64,000 nucleotides of DNA from Manduca sexta (Eukaryota > Arthropoda > Insecta > Lepidoptera > Sphingidae): assembly GCF_014839805.1 (NCBI RefSeq), contig NC_051137.1, positions 8,731,170-8,795,169 of the forward strand, written 5' to 3'. Shown in pieces: positions 22,301-33,000 of this stretch. The notes below the pieces were generated by a model, which saw nothing but the letters and a program-made list of their open reading frames with translations, was not told the origin of the DNA and searched no databases. Numbering within the stretch: the stretch's first letter is position 1; each line of letters begins with the position of its first letter. Made by a program: the position numbers and the translations under genes.

Positions 22301-23751
22301 TTACGCGACCAATGATCAAAGTTTAATTTGATACTTAGCCACTTGCTGTGTTAGCATATTGTTATAATAATAGTAAACGGATACTAGTTGTTGCGCACGT
22401 TTGCATTACAGACAAAATTGGATTCCACTAAATTCCAGTACCTACCTAATATCATACCTACATGTAAATATTATAATAGTTATTATGTATTGTACGTATA
22501 TCGGCGACTTTTCGATTAAATTAATAATTTAAATAAAAAAATCAATTTACGTGTATTTTGCTGCTCTCACAATGGATGCAAATAATATCATAATAATACT
22601 ATAATATATATAACAATCTAGTTATGGATATCAAAGATTGTAAAAATATTGACTATAAATAGTGAATATTGCATTTCATAATATTAATATAGCTTCTCGG
22701 ATAATTTCATTTACCATATTATATACCACTTGCTCATTGATTTTCGGGGACGAAGTGGGAACTATGATAATATTTTTATAAGTACACAAAATTATGATAT
22801 ATTCATATTAAAAAATAAAACAAAATATAGGTAGGTGACTTCTATACCTATCCCTAGTTAGAATTGTGCATCCCACTTCGTAAAAAGTAAATGTATTATT
22901 GTTAATATTAATTCCAGCATAATCAGAGTATAATAAAATTATTTTAATGACAAAACTACTTGCAGATATATATATAAATAAATATATTTTTAAAGCTTCC
23001 GCAGTTATTGTAACAGTAATAAATAAAATAATTATTATTATCGTACATAATGTATGTATTTAGTTAGTACATTTGCGCAATGCCCACGCATTACATCCGA
23101 GCAATGATAAACTTTGTCGGTTTTCTCCACGATTGCATTGTATATCGTTATTGGGGACAAGAGCAAATAACAAGGAAATGCTTTACTCTAATCTAGAATA
23201 TTAAATGTTTTTGCCGCGAACTTTTTAATTTTGATAAATATTTTATGATATTATTTCATAAGTTTGGTCACCGCCAAAAAACCTCCAACGCAACGTTTGC
23301 TAATATTGACTCCTCAAGAAACTGAAAAACGACGATTGCAAGCGGACGAGCGGGTCAACTCGACCGCTGCCTCGACGTAATTTTAGCATTCCCAATTCTG
23401 CTCCGGTTTAGACGAATCAGTTTAGACAAAAAAATATAATAAAAATGATTTCTCAAAAGTTACTCACCGATTTTACTCCTGATACAAGTGCCAAAGCAGC
23501 TACCAACCTAATGATGAGATTTTAAATGAATCCAACTTACTTTTTAGCATTCAAAAAATACACACATTTTTAAAATTATTTATATAGATTTAAATTAAGG
23601 TTATAAAATATAAAGTTAACATTAACTCTTTAATTTACGTATTAGAAAAGTGTTTTGAACTACAAATCTTTAATTAAATAGTTTCTATCACTTTAAAAAA
23701 AATGTACCGAAACATATTTAGGAAGTCTTACCACAGTACGTAGTCCGCCAT
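10110..23751 (-). CDS. Col4a1: Collagen alpha-1(IV) chain, complete, 12 coding exons
   Basis: Secreted basement-membrane collagen, which pairs with the alpha-2 chain encoded divergently next door. Exons (genome order reversed): 23751-23732, 23507-23468, 20070-19780, 19076-18834, 18431-18210, 17926-17618, 17309-16842, 16637-16254, 15448-14992, 13916-12399, 11689-10458, 10370-10110. All have GT-AG borders and phases that keep Gly-X-Y intact. The total is 5445 nt, 1814 residues plus stop, close to the size I recall for fly Col4a1. Order: signal peptide 1-20; a non-helical N-terminal segment with a Pro-rich stretch and four Cys (about 21-117); an interrupted Gly-X-Y helix (about 118-1580); the NC1 domain (about 1586-1814) with all 12 conserved Cys. 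The start at 23751 is chosen because it gives a clean signal peptide; the frame is also open upstream to an ATG at 23928. Confidence 0.97.
10458..11689 (-). CDS. Col4a1: Col4a1 exon 11 (helix end and most of NC1)
   Basis: 1232 nt. Helix up to GAPC, then NC1 from about residue 1586 ([13 protein letters not shown]). Landmarks are [29 protein letters not shown] and SRCVVCEVP in the first half-repeat, then [16 protein letters not shown] starting the second. The usual Met-rich loop reads EPIPMTPV. Confidence 0.97.
11690..12398 (-). other. Col4a1: Col4a1 intron 10, nothing notable
   Basis: 709 bp of AT-rich DNA between a GTAAAA donor and a TTTTTTCAG acceptor. No repeat or RNA gene recognised. Confidence 0.7.
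12399..13916 (-). CDS. Col4a1: Col4a1 exon 10 (main helix)
   Basis: 1518 nt, 506 codons, the largest exon, starting within a Gly codon before DVGEKGDKG. Long Gly-X-Y with small breaks such as [20 protein letters not shown] and [11 protein letters not shown]. It ends GMIGEKG before donor GTAAAA. Confidence 0.96.
13917..14991 (-). other. Col4a1: Col4a1 intron 9, nothing notable
   Basis: 1075 bp, AT-rich. A B-box-like GGTTCAAAATC near 14,029 is too degraded to call a tRNA or SINE. Confidence 0.65.
14992..15448 (-). CDS. Col4a1: Col4a1 exon 9 (helix with two interruptions)
   Basis: 457 nt, ending one base into a Gly codon. It starts [10 protein letters not shown]. Breaks are [16 protein letters not shown], of the hydrophobic type seen in collagen IV, and [16 protein letters not shown] with a Cys and an RGD. 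Confidence 0.94.
15449..16253 (-). other. Col4a1: Col4a1 intron 8 with SINE-like fragment
   Basis: 805 bp. Around 15,676-15,715 the sequence CAGTTCAGAAAACAGTTCTC, then ACCAGAGAAGAACAGGCAA, matches the SINE-like repeat at 5592-5835. Nothing else is recognised. Confidence 0.6.
16254..16637 (-). CDS. Col4a1: Col4a1 exon 8 (helix with CNEC interruption)
   Basis: 128 codons starting [10 protein letters not shown]. The break [13 protein letters not shown] has two Cys three residues apart, and a second break reads GNSSLGTPG with a potential N-glycosylation site. Donor GTGAGT. Confidence 0.94.
16715..16738. repeat. (TG)n microsatellite
   Basis: A run of about ten or more TG units in Col4a1 intron 7. 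Likely length-polymorphic. Confidence 0.9.
16842..17309 (-). CDS. Col4a1: Col4a1 exon 7 (helix)
   Basis: 156 codons of almost uninterrupted Gly-X-Y, from [10 protein letters not shown] to QDGLSIP, with donor GTAAGA. One short break lies at [12 protein letters not shown]. Confidence 0.94.
17618..17926 (-). CDS. Col4a1: Col4a1 exon 6 (helix with Cys interruption)
   Basis: 103 codons starting [10 protein letters not shown]. The helix is broken at [21 protein letters not shown], which holds one Cys. The exon ends NPGER before donor GTATGT. Confidence 0.93.
18210..18431 (-). CDS. Col4a1: Col4a1 exon 5 (helix)
   Basis: 74 codons from [10 protein letters not shown] to KGAVGPM. It contains an interruption around [11 protein letters not shown] and an RGD within GPRGDKG. 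Donor GTCAGT. Confidence 0.93.
18432..18833 (-). other. Col4a1: Col4a1 intron 4, nothing notable
   Basis: 402 bp of AT-rich DNA with ordinary GT-AG ends. Confidence 0.7.
18834..19076 (-). CDS. Col4a1: Col4a1 exon 4 (7S helix)
   Basis: 81 codons of Gly-X-Y starting [10 protein letters not shown] and ending near [13 protein letters not shown]. The GCNGT motif matches the Cys plus glycosylated Asn site in the 7S region of vertebrate alpha-1(IV). Confidence 0.95.
19077..19779 (-). other. Col4a1: Col4a1 intron 3 with repeat fragment
   Basis: 703 bp. 19,330-19,420 (AAGTACCACCAAGAACTG through ATCATCCTATGACAATAAAT) resembles a dispersed repeat also hinted at near 58,290-58,380. No gene. Confidence 0.45.
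19780..20070 (-). CDS. Col4a1: Col4a1 exon 3 (N-terminal non-helical region)
   Basis: 97 codons starting QEDGWRG. Acidic, Trp-rich residues are followed by a Pro-rich run ([12 protein letters not shown]), then the Cys cluster [19 protein letters not shown] that opens the 7S region. NCT is a potential N-glycosylation site. The 7S Cys cross-link four trimers in collagen IV (established). The exon ends in phase 0 and the next codon is Gly. Confidence 0.95.
20651..20925. repeat. Three-copy tandem repeat, about 90-bp period
   Basis: Each unit runs from TGTCTAYAAGTGTTTAATAG, through CATTATGACC and CGCGTTA, to CTTGTACGAAATA. Copies start near 20,651, 20,742 and 20,829. They are diverged by scattered substitutions, so the array is not very recent. 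It lies in Col4a1 intron 2. Confidence 0.85.
21788..21820 (-). repeat. tRNA-like (B-box) retroposon fragment
   Basis: The minus strand reads TCTCGGGTTCGATTCCCGGG, a perfect pol III B-box with its T-stem. No acceptor stem or anticodon arm follows, so it is a tRNA-derived SINE fragment rather than a tRNA gene. Confidence 0.45.
23468..23507 (-). CDS. Col4a1: Col4a1 exon 2 (signal peptide, second part)
   Basis: A 40-nt micro-exon between acceptor CATTAG and donor GTGAGT. It completes Trp7 and adds [13 protein letters not shown], ending in phase 0 so that exon 3 starts with Gln. Only this exon gives the ATG exon a hydrophobic core. Confidence 0.88.
23732..23751 (-). CDS. Col4a1: Col4a1 exon 1 (signal peptide, first part)
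   Basis: 20 nt encoding MADYVL and the first two bases of Trp7. Donor GTAAGA follows directly. Joined to exon 2 it gives a 20-residue signal peptide with a hydrophobic LVAALALV core. A signal peptide split over two tiny exons is easy for gene finders to miss. Confidence 0.88.
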
Positions 23752-23926
23752 GGCACGAAGCGCGCTGCGCCTGAATCCCGTGCGCGCGCGCCGTTTGTGC
23801 CGGGATACTAAAGGAAAGAGGAGAGCTCGGGCGGTGGTCTGGTCACCCCCGCCCCGCAGGGAGCGGACGCAGCGCCTGCGGCCCCAGGCTGCTGCGAGGG
23901 CGCGCATCCAGTAGTGCGGCGCAGCC
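23752..23926. promoter_or_regulatory. Bidirectional Col4a1/vkg promoter
   Basis: 175 bp separate the two divergent start codons. The stretch is GC- and CpG-rich, in sharp contrast with AT-rich surroundings. It has GGGCGG at 23829-23834 and CCCCGCCCC at 23847-23855, GC-box-like motifs, and no TATA box. Both 5' UTRs must overlap or lie within it unless upstream non-coding exons exist. Vertebrate COL4A1/COL4A2 and fly Col4a1/vkg pairs are likewise divergent (established); shared control of the two chains is inference. Confidence 0.8.
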
Positions 23927-24019
23927 ATGTCGGGCCCGGCGCGTGCGCGCCTCCACGCGCTTTATCTTGTGCCCGTCGCGCTTCTTCTACTCTTATGGAA
24001 TCCTATTCCAGTTACAGCA
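23927..24019 (+). CDS. vkg: vkg exon 1 (signal peptide)
   Basis: 31 codons, MSGPARARLHALYLVP then VALLLLLWNPIPVTA, ending in phase 0 at donor GTAAGT. A basic start, a Leu-rich core and a small residue (Ala) at the end fit a cleaved signal peptide. Confidence 0.85.
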
Positions 24020-27000
24020 GTAAGTAAATCTAAATAATCATACTACTTTTTTTAAGCTATACATTGCAGAAATTTGTATGATGTTTGCAAAGAAAAAAGA
24101 CATCAACGCGCATACTACATTTGTTTTGTCTTTGTCCTCAAAAGATTGCTTATTGTTCCGAATTGTTGTATGTCATAAATCTGCGTTCAAGATATAAAAA
24201 TATAATCATGGACCTACCTAGTCCATTGTGAGTGACTTTACTATTTAATAGTGTAATTTGTTAAAAGGAAGGACTACACTATAATATAACCCTAATTTGT
24301 TATGTAGTTAGTATTCATATGCATGCATGGATAACGATAGGTATATTTATATATATTACATTTATATGACATCGACAGCAGAAAAAGTAACTTTTATATA
24401 TTACACATTAAATGAATTGTATGGTTATGTAGTGAGTTAAATTTTTGAAATCAACATTCATTTATTGACGTATCTCTTTATTTTAGATATGTATACTAAA
24501 ATAATAATTATTATAAACGTACATGTAGTCCCTCATGCCTTCTTTAACTCTTCATCTACGCCCAAAGGGGTAAGCAGGGACGCAACTGCGCTTCTGTATG
24601 TGGTGGTACTAGTGTACCACCACAATTAACCAACATCCTTCTTTTTCCATCAGTCCTTATCTTGCTCTAATAAGATGTTCACTTAATACGCGTTTTCAAA
24701 TAAGCTGTAAAAACTATTTGGGTTAAGCTAGCTGGCTCTGTTACGTTTCTTTTTTTTAGGCATCCAAGCTCTGGCAAATTTTATTAGGATAACCCACTTA
24801 AAGTCTTTGAGTCTTCAACAATCTGAAAACAATATAAGACTGTCTTATCAAAATGGTAGAGTCACACACTTAACACAAATAATACATAGTATAATTTTTC
24901 TACGCATGGAAGGGCCTGACAGACGGTGGTAGTGTCTGTCTCAAAGAAAACTAACATGAGGTAACAGAGAAGTGTGGATTTTAGTATGATGAGTTTTATT
25001 TCAGTAGAGCCAAATACGTCTCTCCCTTCTTTACTCTTTATTTTGACCTCTAAATGCGATGCATGTATTAATTATCCGAAATTACGTTTACAAACGATAC
25101 AGATCGCTAACGATCAAATAGACTCACTTGTTTGTTTGCCGCCCCATGTTTAAAAACGTAGTTTACAATATAAGATATAGAATAGACTCCCCCATTCGAT
25201 ACGACGTATTGTGGGTACGCTATTATCCAATTTGAAATCAATAACCTCTGATTAAGTGGTTTATCGACATCATATATATTAAGGCATTCGTTACTTAAGA
25301 ACTAGGTCCTGCAAACTAGGTGCAACAGCCATACGAATGATTTGCCGTTCTTGTATATCCATGAGGAGAGTAGTCTCGACGGATTAATTCATCATAGCGC
25401 CACAGATCGATTCTCTCGAGTTGCTCCTCATATAATCGATTAAAATGGATCCTTAACATCGAAACTTTGAGGGAAGTGCAGTTTAGAGGTCATTTGAACG
25501 ATAAAGCTAAATCGGTTAGTAGGAAGTTAAAAACTTAGAGCGGAAACAAACAATATTTCACGGGCTATAGTTGTAAACTCTATAAAACACAAAGCCTTAC
25601 GTTGGGCAATATTATAACATCTGGGTACGAAACCCTAAATGCTTAATTGACTTAAGTCATGTGTCCCTGAAGGCGCGCAATTCATATCATTGACTTCAAT
25701 GTCACGGACATCTTATAGATTTCACCATTGCGGTAAGACCTTCAGTCTTTTTATGTTCTATAGCCTCTTCCGTGGCAAGTATTTTGAGAAATTGATCATG
25801 ATCCTGATGCCATCGGCATTATTTTACTATCACACCATGCGATACCACAGTGGTGTCCATTGATATTATTATGATTGGGAAACATGCCAGAATCGGATGT
25901 AGGCATTCACTACTATAACCGCTTTTATTTTTAAACGAGAATAAAAATTCTGCGTGTGCCGCGTCTTGTCACCTTTGGACTTGCTAAGTCCATGAGCAGG
26001 TATAAGCACTTACAATAAGGCGGGTCGCTTATTTGTCTGCTTATTCGGATATAAAAAAATCGCAGATGAATGAGTGTTTCAAAAAAGCCTTTAAAAATAA
26101 ATAGTTAAATATCGACTTTAACACCTTTCATAAGATTAATTTATTGCCAAATCTTGATTTTTACTTTTCACACTAATCTCAAGAATATTATTATGATATT
26201 TATAATTAGATACAAATCTCTTATAGTAAAATATAATACTATCGTAGAATTCGAATCTTGATTTATAGATAATATAATTAATTGACTACGGTATTTTTAT
26301 ATCTGTGCGTTTTATGCACTTGTTCAGATCAATGTGTTGGTAAATAAAGATCTGCTTTGTTCTCGGCATTTTTAATGTAATTCCTTTCATCATCTTTTTC
26401 TTAAATTGATACCTATATAGTTCGTTACTATAAGAATCAGTTTAGTGATCGTGTTCTGCTTGGGTCGTCAACTTTCTTCTATGAAACTAACGAAATCCAC
26501 GCTAACTATTTCTGAAATATATGACTACATTAGGCTTACATATGGGTTGGAAATTCAGTTGCAGTTAGTTTCATCTACAGATTAAATATAGAAAGCGCAA
26601 CTTATAATCCCTATATCGAAAAAAAGTATGACAAAAAATCCTTTCCATTCTTATGTTGTTACAACCGTACACTTACTATACCATACTTATAAATAGAAAA
26701 GTCACTGTGTTTGTCGGCTAAGCTTTCAAAGCTGAAACATTGAACTAAATAAAAAAAAATATAGGTCCTTTTCTATCCCCGGAAAATAAAGAAACGGTTG
26801 AATTCGTGAGCAAAAGCCAGTATTATATAAAAAGTTCGTAATGATTGTTTGCTTAGATGCTAGGATATTTGATAGAAGAAAAAGCCGAAACCGATGAACG
26901 GATTTGAGTGAAAAGTTAAATTCACACTGGATACGTGTTACTTTTTATCTAGAAAAAGTAAAACCATAGCGTTCATACCGGAAAAGGGCTAAAACATTCC

Positions 27001-30000
27001 ACACTAAAACTTAGTATCTACTTCACAATAAATGACTGTCATTTTTTTATTTACTTTAATTGCTCATTTGGAAATAGAACCTAAGAACTCATATATTATA
27101 CATCTTATAAAGTTATTGGCCTTATATATGTACCTAGTGTTTACAGTTTGCAAGTATGTATGTAGCAAAATATTATCATGTTTTTTAATTTTAAAAATAA
27201 ATGTGATGCACTGATACCTTGTGGCACATTTCCGCAGAAAATATGATAAAACATTATCAATTCATTAATACTTAATAAAATGATATGAAATAATTTATTT
27301 TAAATCCATAAAATATATAAAATAATGTTTAATATTTAGATTTAATAAATTTTTACTCTAGCACCAGTTAGGAAAGCTGTTTCCACCGGAGAGGTGCGAG
27401 CAAGAATTTCTAGTGTTGCTTATTTTCAGAATTAGTTCAAAGGTGTGGTTGTCAAATTAGCACAGAATTTAGAAAATGTTATATATATTTTTTGTTTGTT
27501 TTGTTACTGTGCATCGTCTACTGGTAATCTTAGATAGTAAATAATAAAGGTTTCTTATGTTTACGCGAATGTTAGACATTGAAATTAAAATACTTTTCGG
27601 ATTCTAGTTGTTGTTCGTGGAGTGCTCTAAGTTATATATCATCACGCTATGACCAATAGGAGCGGAGCAGTAATGAAACATGTTGCAAAAACGGGGACAA
27701 TTTATTAGTTTTGAGAGCTTCCGTTGCGTGCGCTGCGTAAACGGTTAAAGTTATGCAACAATGATGTATGACGGGATTGTTCTTCTTAAATAGTTATACA
27801 AAAATATATTATAAAACAAAGTCCCCCGTAGCATCTGTTTGCCTGAACGTGTTAAACTCAAAAACTATCCAACGTATTAAGATGAAATATGGTATAGAGA
27901 CAGTTTGAGACCCTGGGAAGAACATAGACTCCCGGGAAAATATATAGCGTGACTTTTATAATGGAATACTTTAGCCCGAAAAACTTTATAACGCGGGCGG
28001 AGCCGCGGGCAAAAGCTATGATTTATAAATTTCTAAAATACCATTACTACTTATACATAATAAGTGGCAGTAAATGGGCAGACCAGTTCCAATAAGCAGC
28101 ACCTATTCACAAGTATGACGCCGATCGGTATCCTCAACCATGTTGCAAGGAAGTGGCCGACTCGACACACGACGTCGGAGCAGGCATAGGCAGTTTGAGT
28201 ATGTCAATATGTCATACCTAAGCCGCCTAAAAATATATATGATTATATTATTGTTAAGACTATATATTTTTTGAAATAGAATTTGTGTGCATATGATTTC
28301 GATAAAGTAATAAAATTGTAAACTAAATTTTACATACGTTTTCAGCACTTTCATATCTATACCATTGATACATTTTTTATCATAATTATGCTGAAAAATA
28401 TAATTTTGTATCTAAAAATATTTTTATTATCCATATGAATTAATAATATTTAATCAAATAAATAAGGACAAGATTTATACACAAACATCATTCTTATTCC
28501 CAAAGAGGTAGGCAGAGGTGCGTCCAGGGCATGCACTTTTCGCCAAATGTGTTCCTTCCCACAATGTGACAGGGAGCGAGCCTATCATTATGTAAGGCAC
28601 AAATTCACTCTAAGCTGAAAGTGAGTAGAGATGTCGTATATCCTCAGGGCACTGTCGTATCACGAACGCAATACAACTACGCCAAGAAGGCAATCAATGA
28701 CACAATTTAGGTTTTATATCACTTGCGCAACTTCGATTTTTAGGCCAGGATAGTGTATTAAATTAGTATTAGAGACTCAGCCTATCACTATGCCGCTCCT
28801 GAAGGCGGATAGTTATTGTCGTTTTGTTGCTTATAGCAACAAACGAAATGGTGGATTTTCTTCTAGCACAGGGCATCATAGGGATATAGGGATAACTTGA
28901 TAGTCCCGGGGATAATCCCGGCCTAACTCCCATTCAAAAATATGTCTCCAAGTGCTCTATCACAGTAAAATTATTAAAACATAAATAAGGAAGTGGTGTT
29001 TGCATTGTATTTTTCCTTTGAAAACATTACATTATACAAATAGGACTTAAAGTTATAACTTCGACTTAAAAGTGTGCTAATTCAAATATTTTTGAGCACA
29101 CTGTTTTCATTGTAATTGTTATTTATATTTACACCTATCATTTCATTAATTACTAGGTGTTATTCGTGGCCCTGTACGCGACAACAACCGTACCCAACAT
29201 ATAACGCCCACTACACACATGAATAAATATATCTATCTCTATACCAAGTTTCATTCAAATACATTCAGCAGTTTCCACATTATGTGTTTACTCCATCAAA
29301 TATCCCAACATTATTACAAATTCACGTTTTAATACATAACAAAAGTAAGATAATCGGACAAAACAATTATCAACTGCAAAGTCTAAGGCCCTTTTTCGCA
29401 AGTTTTAAGTAAATTTTATTTGTCAGTTTTATATTAAAGAGCCAATGTAAATAATACTTATTTTATTACCTACCACTTATCTGGTAGCATAGACTACAGT
29501 CTAACTTTTATATTTAGTCCGCGTATATATTTATGTGACGAAAAGCATTTACTCAATGGTTATGAAAAAGGCCCTGAACAGTTTTAATTATAATATAGGT
29601 AATTATTATAGGATATTTATTTAATCTTCGTAAGTCCTCTAAAATTTAAACTCTAATGGACATCTCACCAGCTACCACCAGCTTCGACTTTCGAATAGTC
29701 AAATTATTTAATAATCAATGCTCAGGTGTATCACATCTATTTTTAACTTCATGGAACACGGATAAATTCTCTATACTAAATACCACCTAATACTATTTAG
29801 TAACTAAGTTCTAGGACAGTCAACTCACTTCAGACTTATTGTTGAAGAGACACTTTAATTAATAAGGTACAATTTTATTCAAAAGCTTGTATAATATGAA
29901 TTCCGACACCCATGAAAAAATAACTAAAAAGTTAAAATTTTACTTGGTATAGTTAAAGGAAATTAGAAAATAGAACTAAAATATTTAAGCGTATCATGAG

Positions 30001-33000
30001 AGTAGTGAAAAATATTTAATACTTGGGGCCCGACAGACGTCCTGCCCTAAAGAGGAGCTTAAATCATAGCACAAAAGTACAGCGTCACCTACCGGGTCCA
30101 ATTATGAATCAAAATTATCCAGGCAACCACGCGAAAACACACAAATATTTCATTAACATCGGTCCAAGAGCTTAGGAGTTCAGTGACATGTACAAGAGAA
30201 TTATATATATAATTTATTTATTTATCAAAATCATAAAAAAGACAGCTTTTTATTGAATTCCTTTTTTATCAATACCCAAACTATCAATCGCAAGAAGTTT
30301 AAAACTTTGTTAAGATTTTTTAAATTTTCCAATTTTCTGCGCAATCTTCTTAATTATTTTTTCCGTAAGGAGCTTATACAAGGTACGGGAAAACTTAAAA
30401 AAAATATGAATGATATCGGTTTAGTCGTTCTAAAGTTATGGCATGACTAAGGAAATAGAGACGCATTTTTATACTTAGTCTGGCCATAAATACTGTTACA
30501 CTTAATTATAAAAAAATATTACATTTGAATTTCGAATCTGTCATTTTTATACGATTGTTCATTGTGTTTTCTCATTTTGGCGCCAATACATTGTAAAATA
30601 TTTTGCGATATTAAAATGGTGTGGGGTGATAAAGAGAACCGAATCGCTGTGATAGCATTACACAAAGTAGGTATGGAGCCAAATGCAATTTTTAAAACTC
30701 TCCATACACTTGGTATTAGTAAAATGTTTGTGTACCGGGCTATTAATAGGTACAATGAGACCTCCTCTGTTTGTGACAGAAAAGATCTGGCCGTCCACGT
30801 AGTGTTCGTACGAAAAAGGTGGTCAAAGCAGTAAGGGAAAGAATTCGAAGAAATCCTGTCCGAAAGCAAAAGATTTTATCTCGGGAAATGAAGATAGCAC
30901 CTAGAACCATGTCGCGTATTTTAAAAGATGACTTAGGACTTGCAGCCTATAAGAGACGCACTGGCCATTTCTTAACTGATAATTTAAAGAAGAATAGGGT
31001 GGTAAAATCGAAACAACTACTGAAGCGGTACGCAAAGGGAGGTCACAGAAAAATTTTGTTTACGGATGAGAAAATTTTTACAATTGAGCAACATTTTAAC
31101 AAACAAAATGACCGTATTTATGCTCAAAGCTCTAAGGAAGCTTCCCAATTAGTCGACAGAGTGCAACGTGGACATTATCCGACTTCAGTGATGGTTTGGT
31201 GGGGTGTTAGCTATGAAGGAGTGACTGAGCCATATTTTTGTGAAAAAGGTATCAAAACATCGGCACAAGTGTATCAAGATACCATTCTTGAGAAGGTAGT
31301 TAAGCCCCTTAACATCACCATGTTCAATAACCAAGTATGGTCCTTCCAGCAAGACTCGGCGCCGGGTCATAAAGCTCGGTCCACGCAGTCTTGGTTGGAA
31401 TCGAACGTTTCGGACTTCATCAGAGCTGAAGACTGGCCGTCGTCTAGTCCCGATCTTAATCCGCTGGATTATGATTTGTGGTCAGTTTTAGAGAGTACAG
31501 CTTGCTCTAAACGCCATGATAATTTGGAGTCCCTAAAACAATCTATACGATTGGCAGTGAAGAATTTTCCCATGGAAAGAGTGCGTGCTTCTATTGATAA
31601 CTGGCCTCATCGTTTAAAGGACTGTATTGCAGCCAATGGAGACCACTTCGAATAAGCTTTTTATATTTTTAATTGTTTTATATTTATGTATTAAACTGAC
31701 ACACTGTAAAAGTAATAAATGTTATTTGCAGTTAACAATTTTCTTTTTTCTTTATTACAATATTTATGGCAAGACTAGGTATATTATATAGATTTGACAT
31801 GGTATAATAGATATACATGAATAGTGCAATAAATATACATAATTCGTATTTATGGAAAATTATTCCCGTTTAAAATAATTATTGTATACTTAAACTTTTT
31901 CCTTGAAACTCTGTGCGAATGCAAGTAATTTTCTGAAATAAAACCCTACTATACATTTGACATTTATAAATAATAGTCTATAGATTGATTTCGGGCTATG
32001 TTTGTGCATTTTTAAACTATTTTTCTGATGTTATTTACGCATGAATCGTCTGAATAAACTTATGCGTTTATTATTATACATTACTAGGTGTGTCTGGTAG
32101 CTTCGCCCGGACAAAATGTCGTTGTTTGTATAAAAACTCCACTGTTCTGGGAAAAAGTATATGCAGGAGAGAACTATCAGGATTCTAGGTGTCAAATTTC
32201 ATTAAAATCCGTTCTGAAGTTTTTATGTTATATTTTATTATTAGAATTATATTTTATGAATTCCTGGTTACTGTTATCGTAACAAAAAACAAGTGGCAAC
32301 TTAATATAGAATAATCAAATGACCTTACAATCCAGTGGAGTACCTACTTGAAAAACATATCGCTTATTAAAACTTTGATGATAAATACTTAGCTACAGAG
32401 GCTATCTTATATAAAATACTGATGTCATTGCTTTGTTAGTAATACTCTTCAATTAAATGTTCAATAATTGTACCGCATGCGATTCAATCTTTGACCTTAT
32501 TCCAAGATTAAATAAAAAAATGAGACACAAAATTGATATTATCAAGTTTATATTATAACCGATAGTTAATGTGAACTTATATTTATAATCATATTAATTT
32601 TATGTTATTGTAAATCCGATACTATGTATCATGTAGGCCAGTCTCTCAAAGAAAATCGATGCTATGCGGTAGCTTTGCTATTGCGTGCAATCGGAAACGT
32701 CGGAGGCCTAAGACATTCCCCTCTCCAATCCCTACTTCTTTTCTTTAAAGTTGACAAGCAATCAAATAATGTAGCGATGTGTTTAGTTTAAATTATGCGG
32801 AGAATATTTATTAACAGATAATCCACCTGGTCGTTTACATCCGTTCCAGCAATGGGCTAGTGTATAATTTTGAGGCTAATATATTTTTACAGTCAAAAAT
32901 TTTATTGGTGAAATTCTCATTTTACAATATTCCAAAATAAAACCCGGTTACCTCCTCATTTTTTTTAATTACAATAAGGCTATTTATTAACTCAAGTCTT

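Larger units (their letters stand above)
20071..23467 (-). other. Col4a1: Col4a1 intron 2 (3.4 kb)
   Basis: The largest Col4a1 intron, placed between the signal-peptide exons and the body of the gene. It holds a three-copy tandem repeat (20,651-20,925), short repeats of TACTGCAGCTTACTGCTT near 21,000-21,050, and a tRNA-like B-box segment near 21,790. No coding frame is recognisable. Confidence 0.7.

Noticed and set aside
23728..23928. 66-codon minus-strand frame as an independent Arg-rich protein
   Set aside because: Its end is Col4a1 exon 1 and the rest is the promoter spacer. An internal start at 23751 gives the signal peptide. Kept only as a finding about the open frame.
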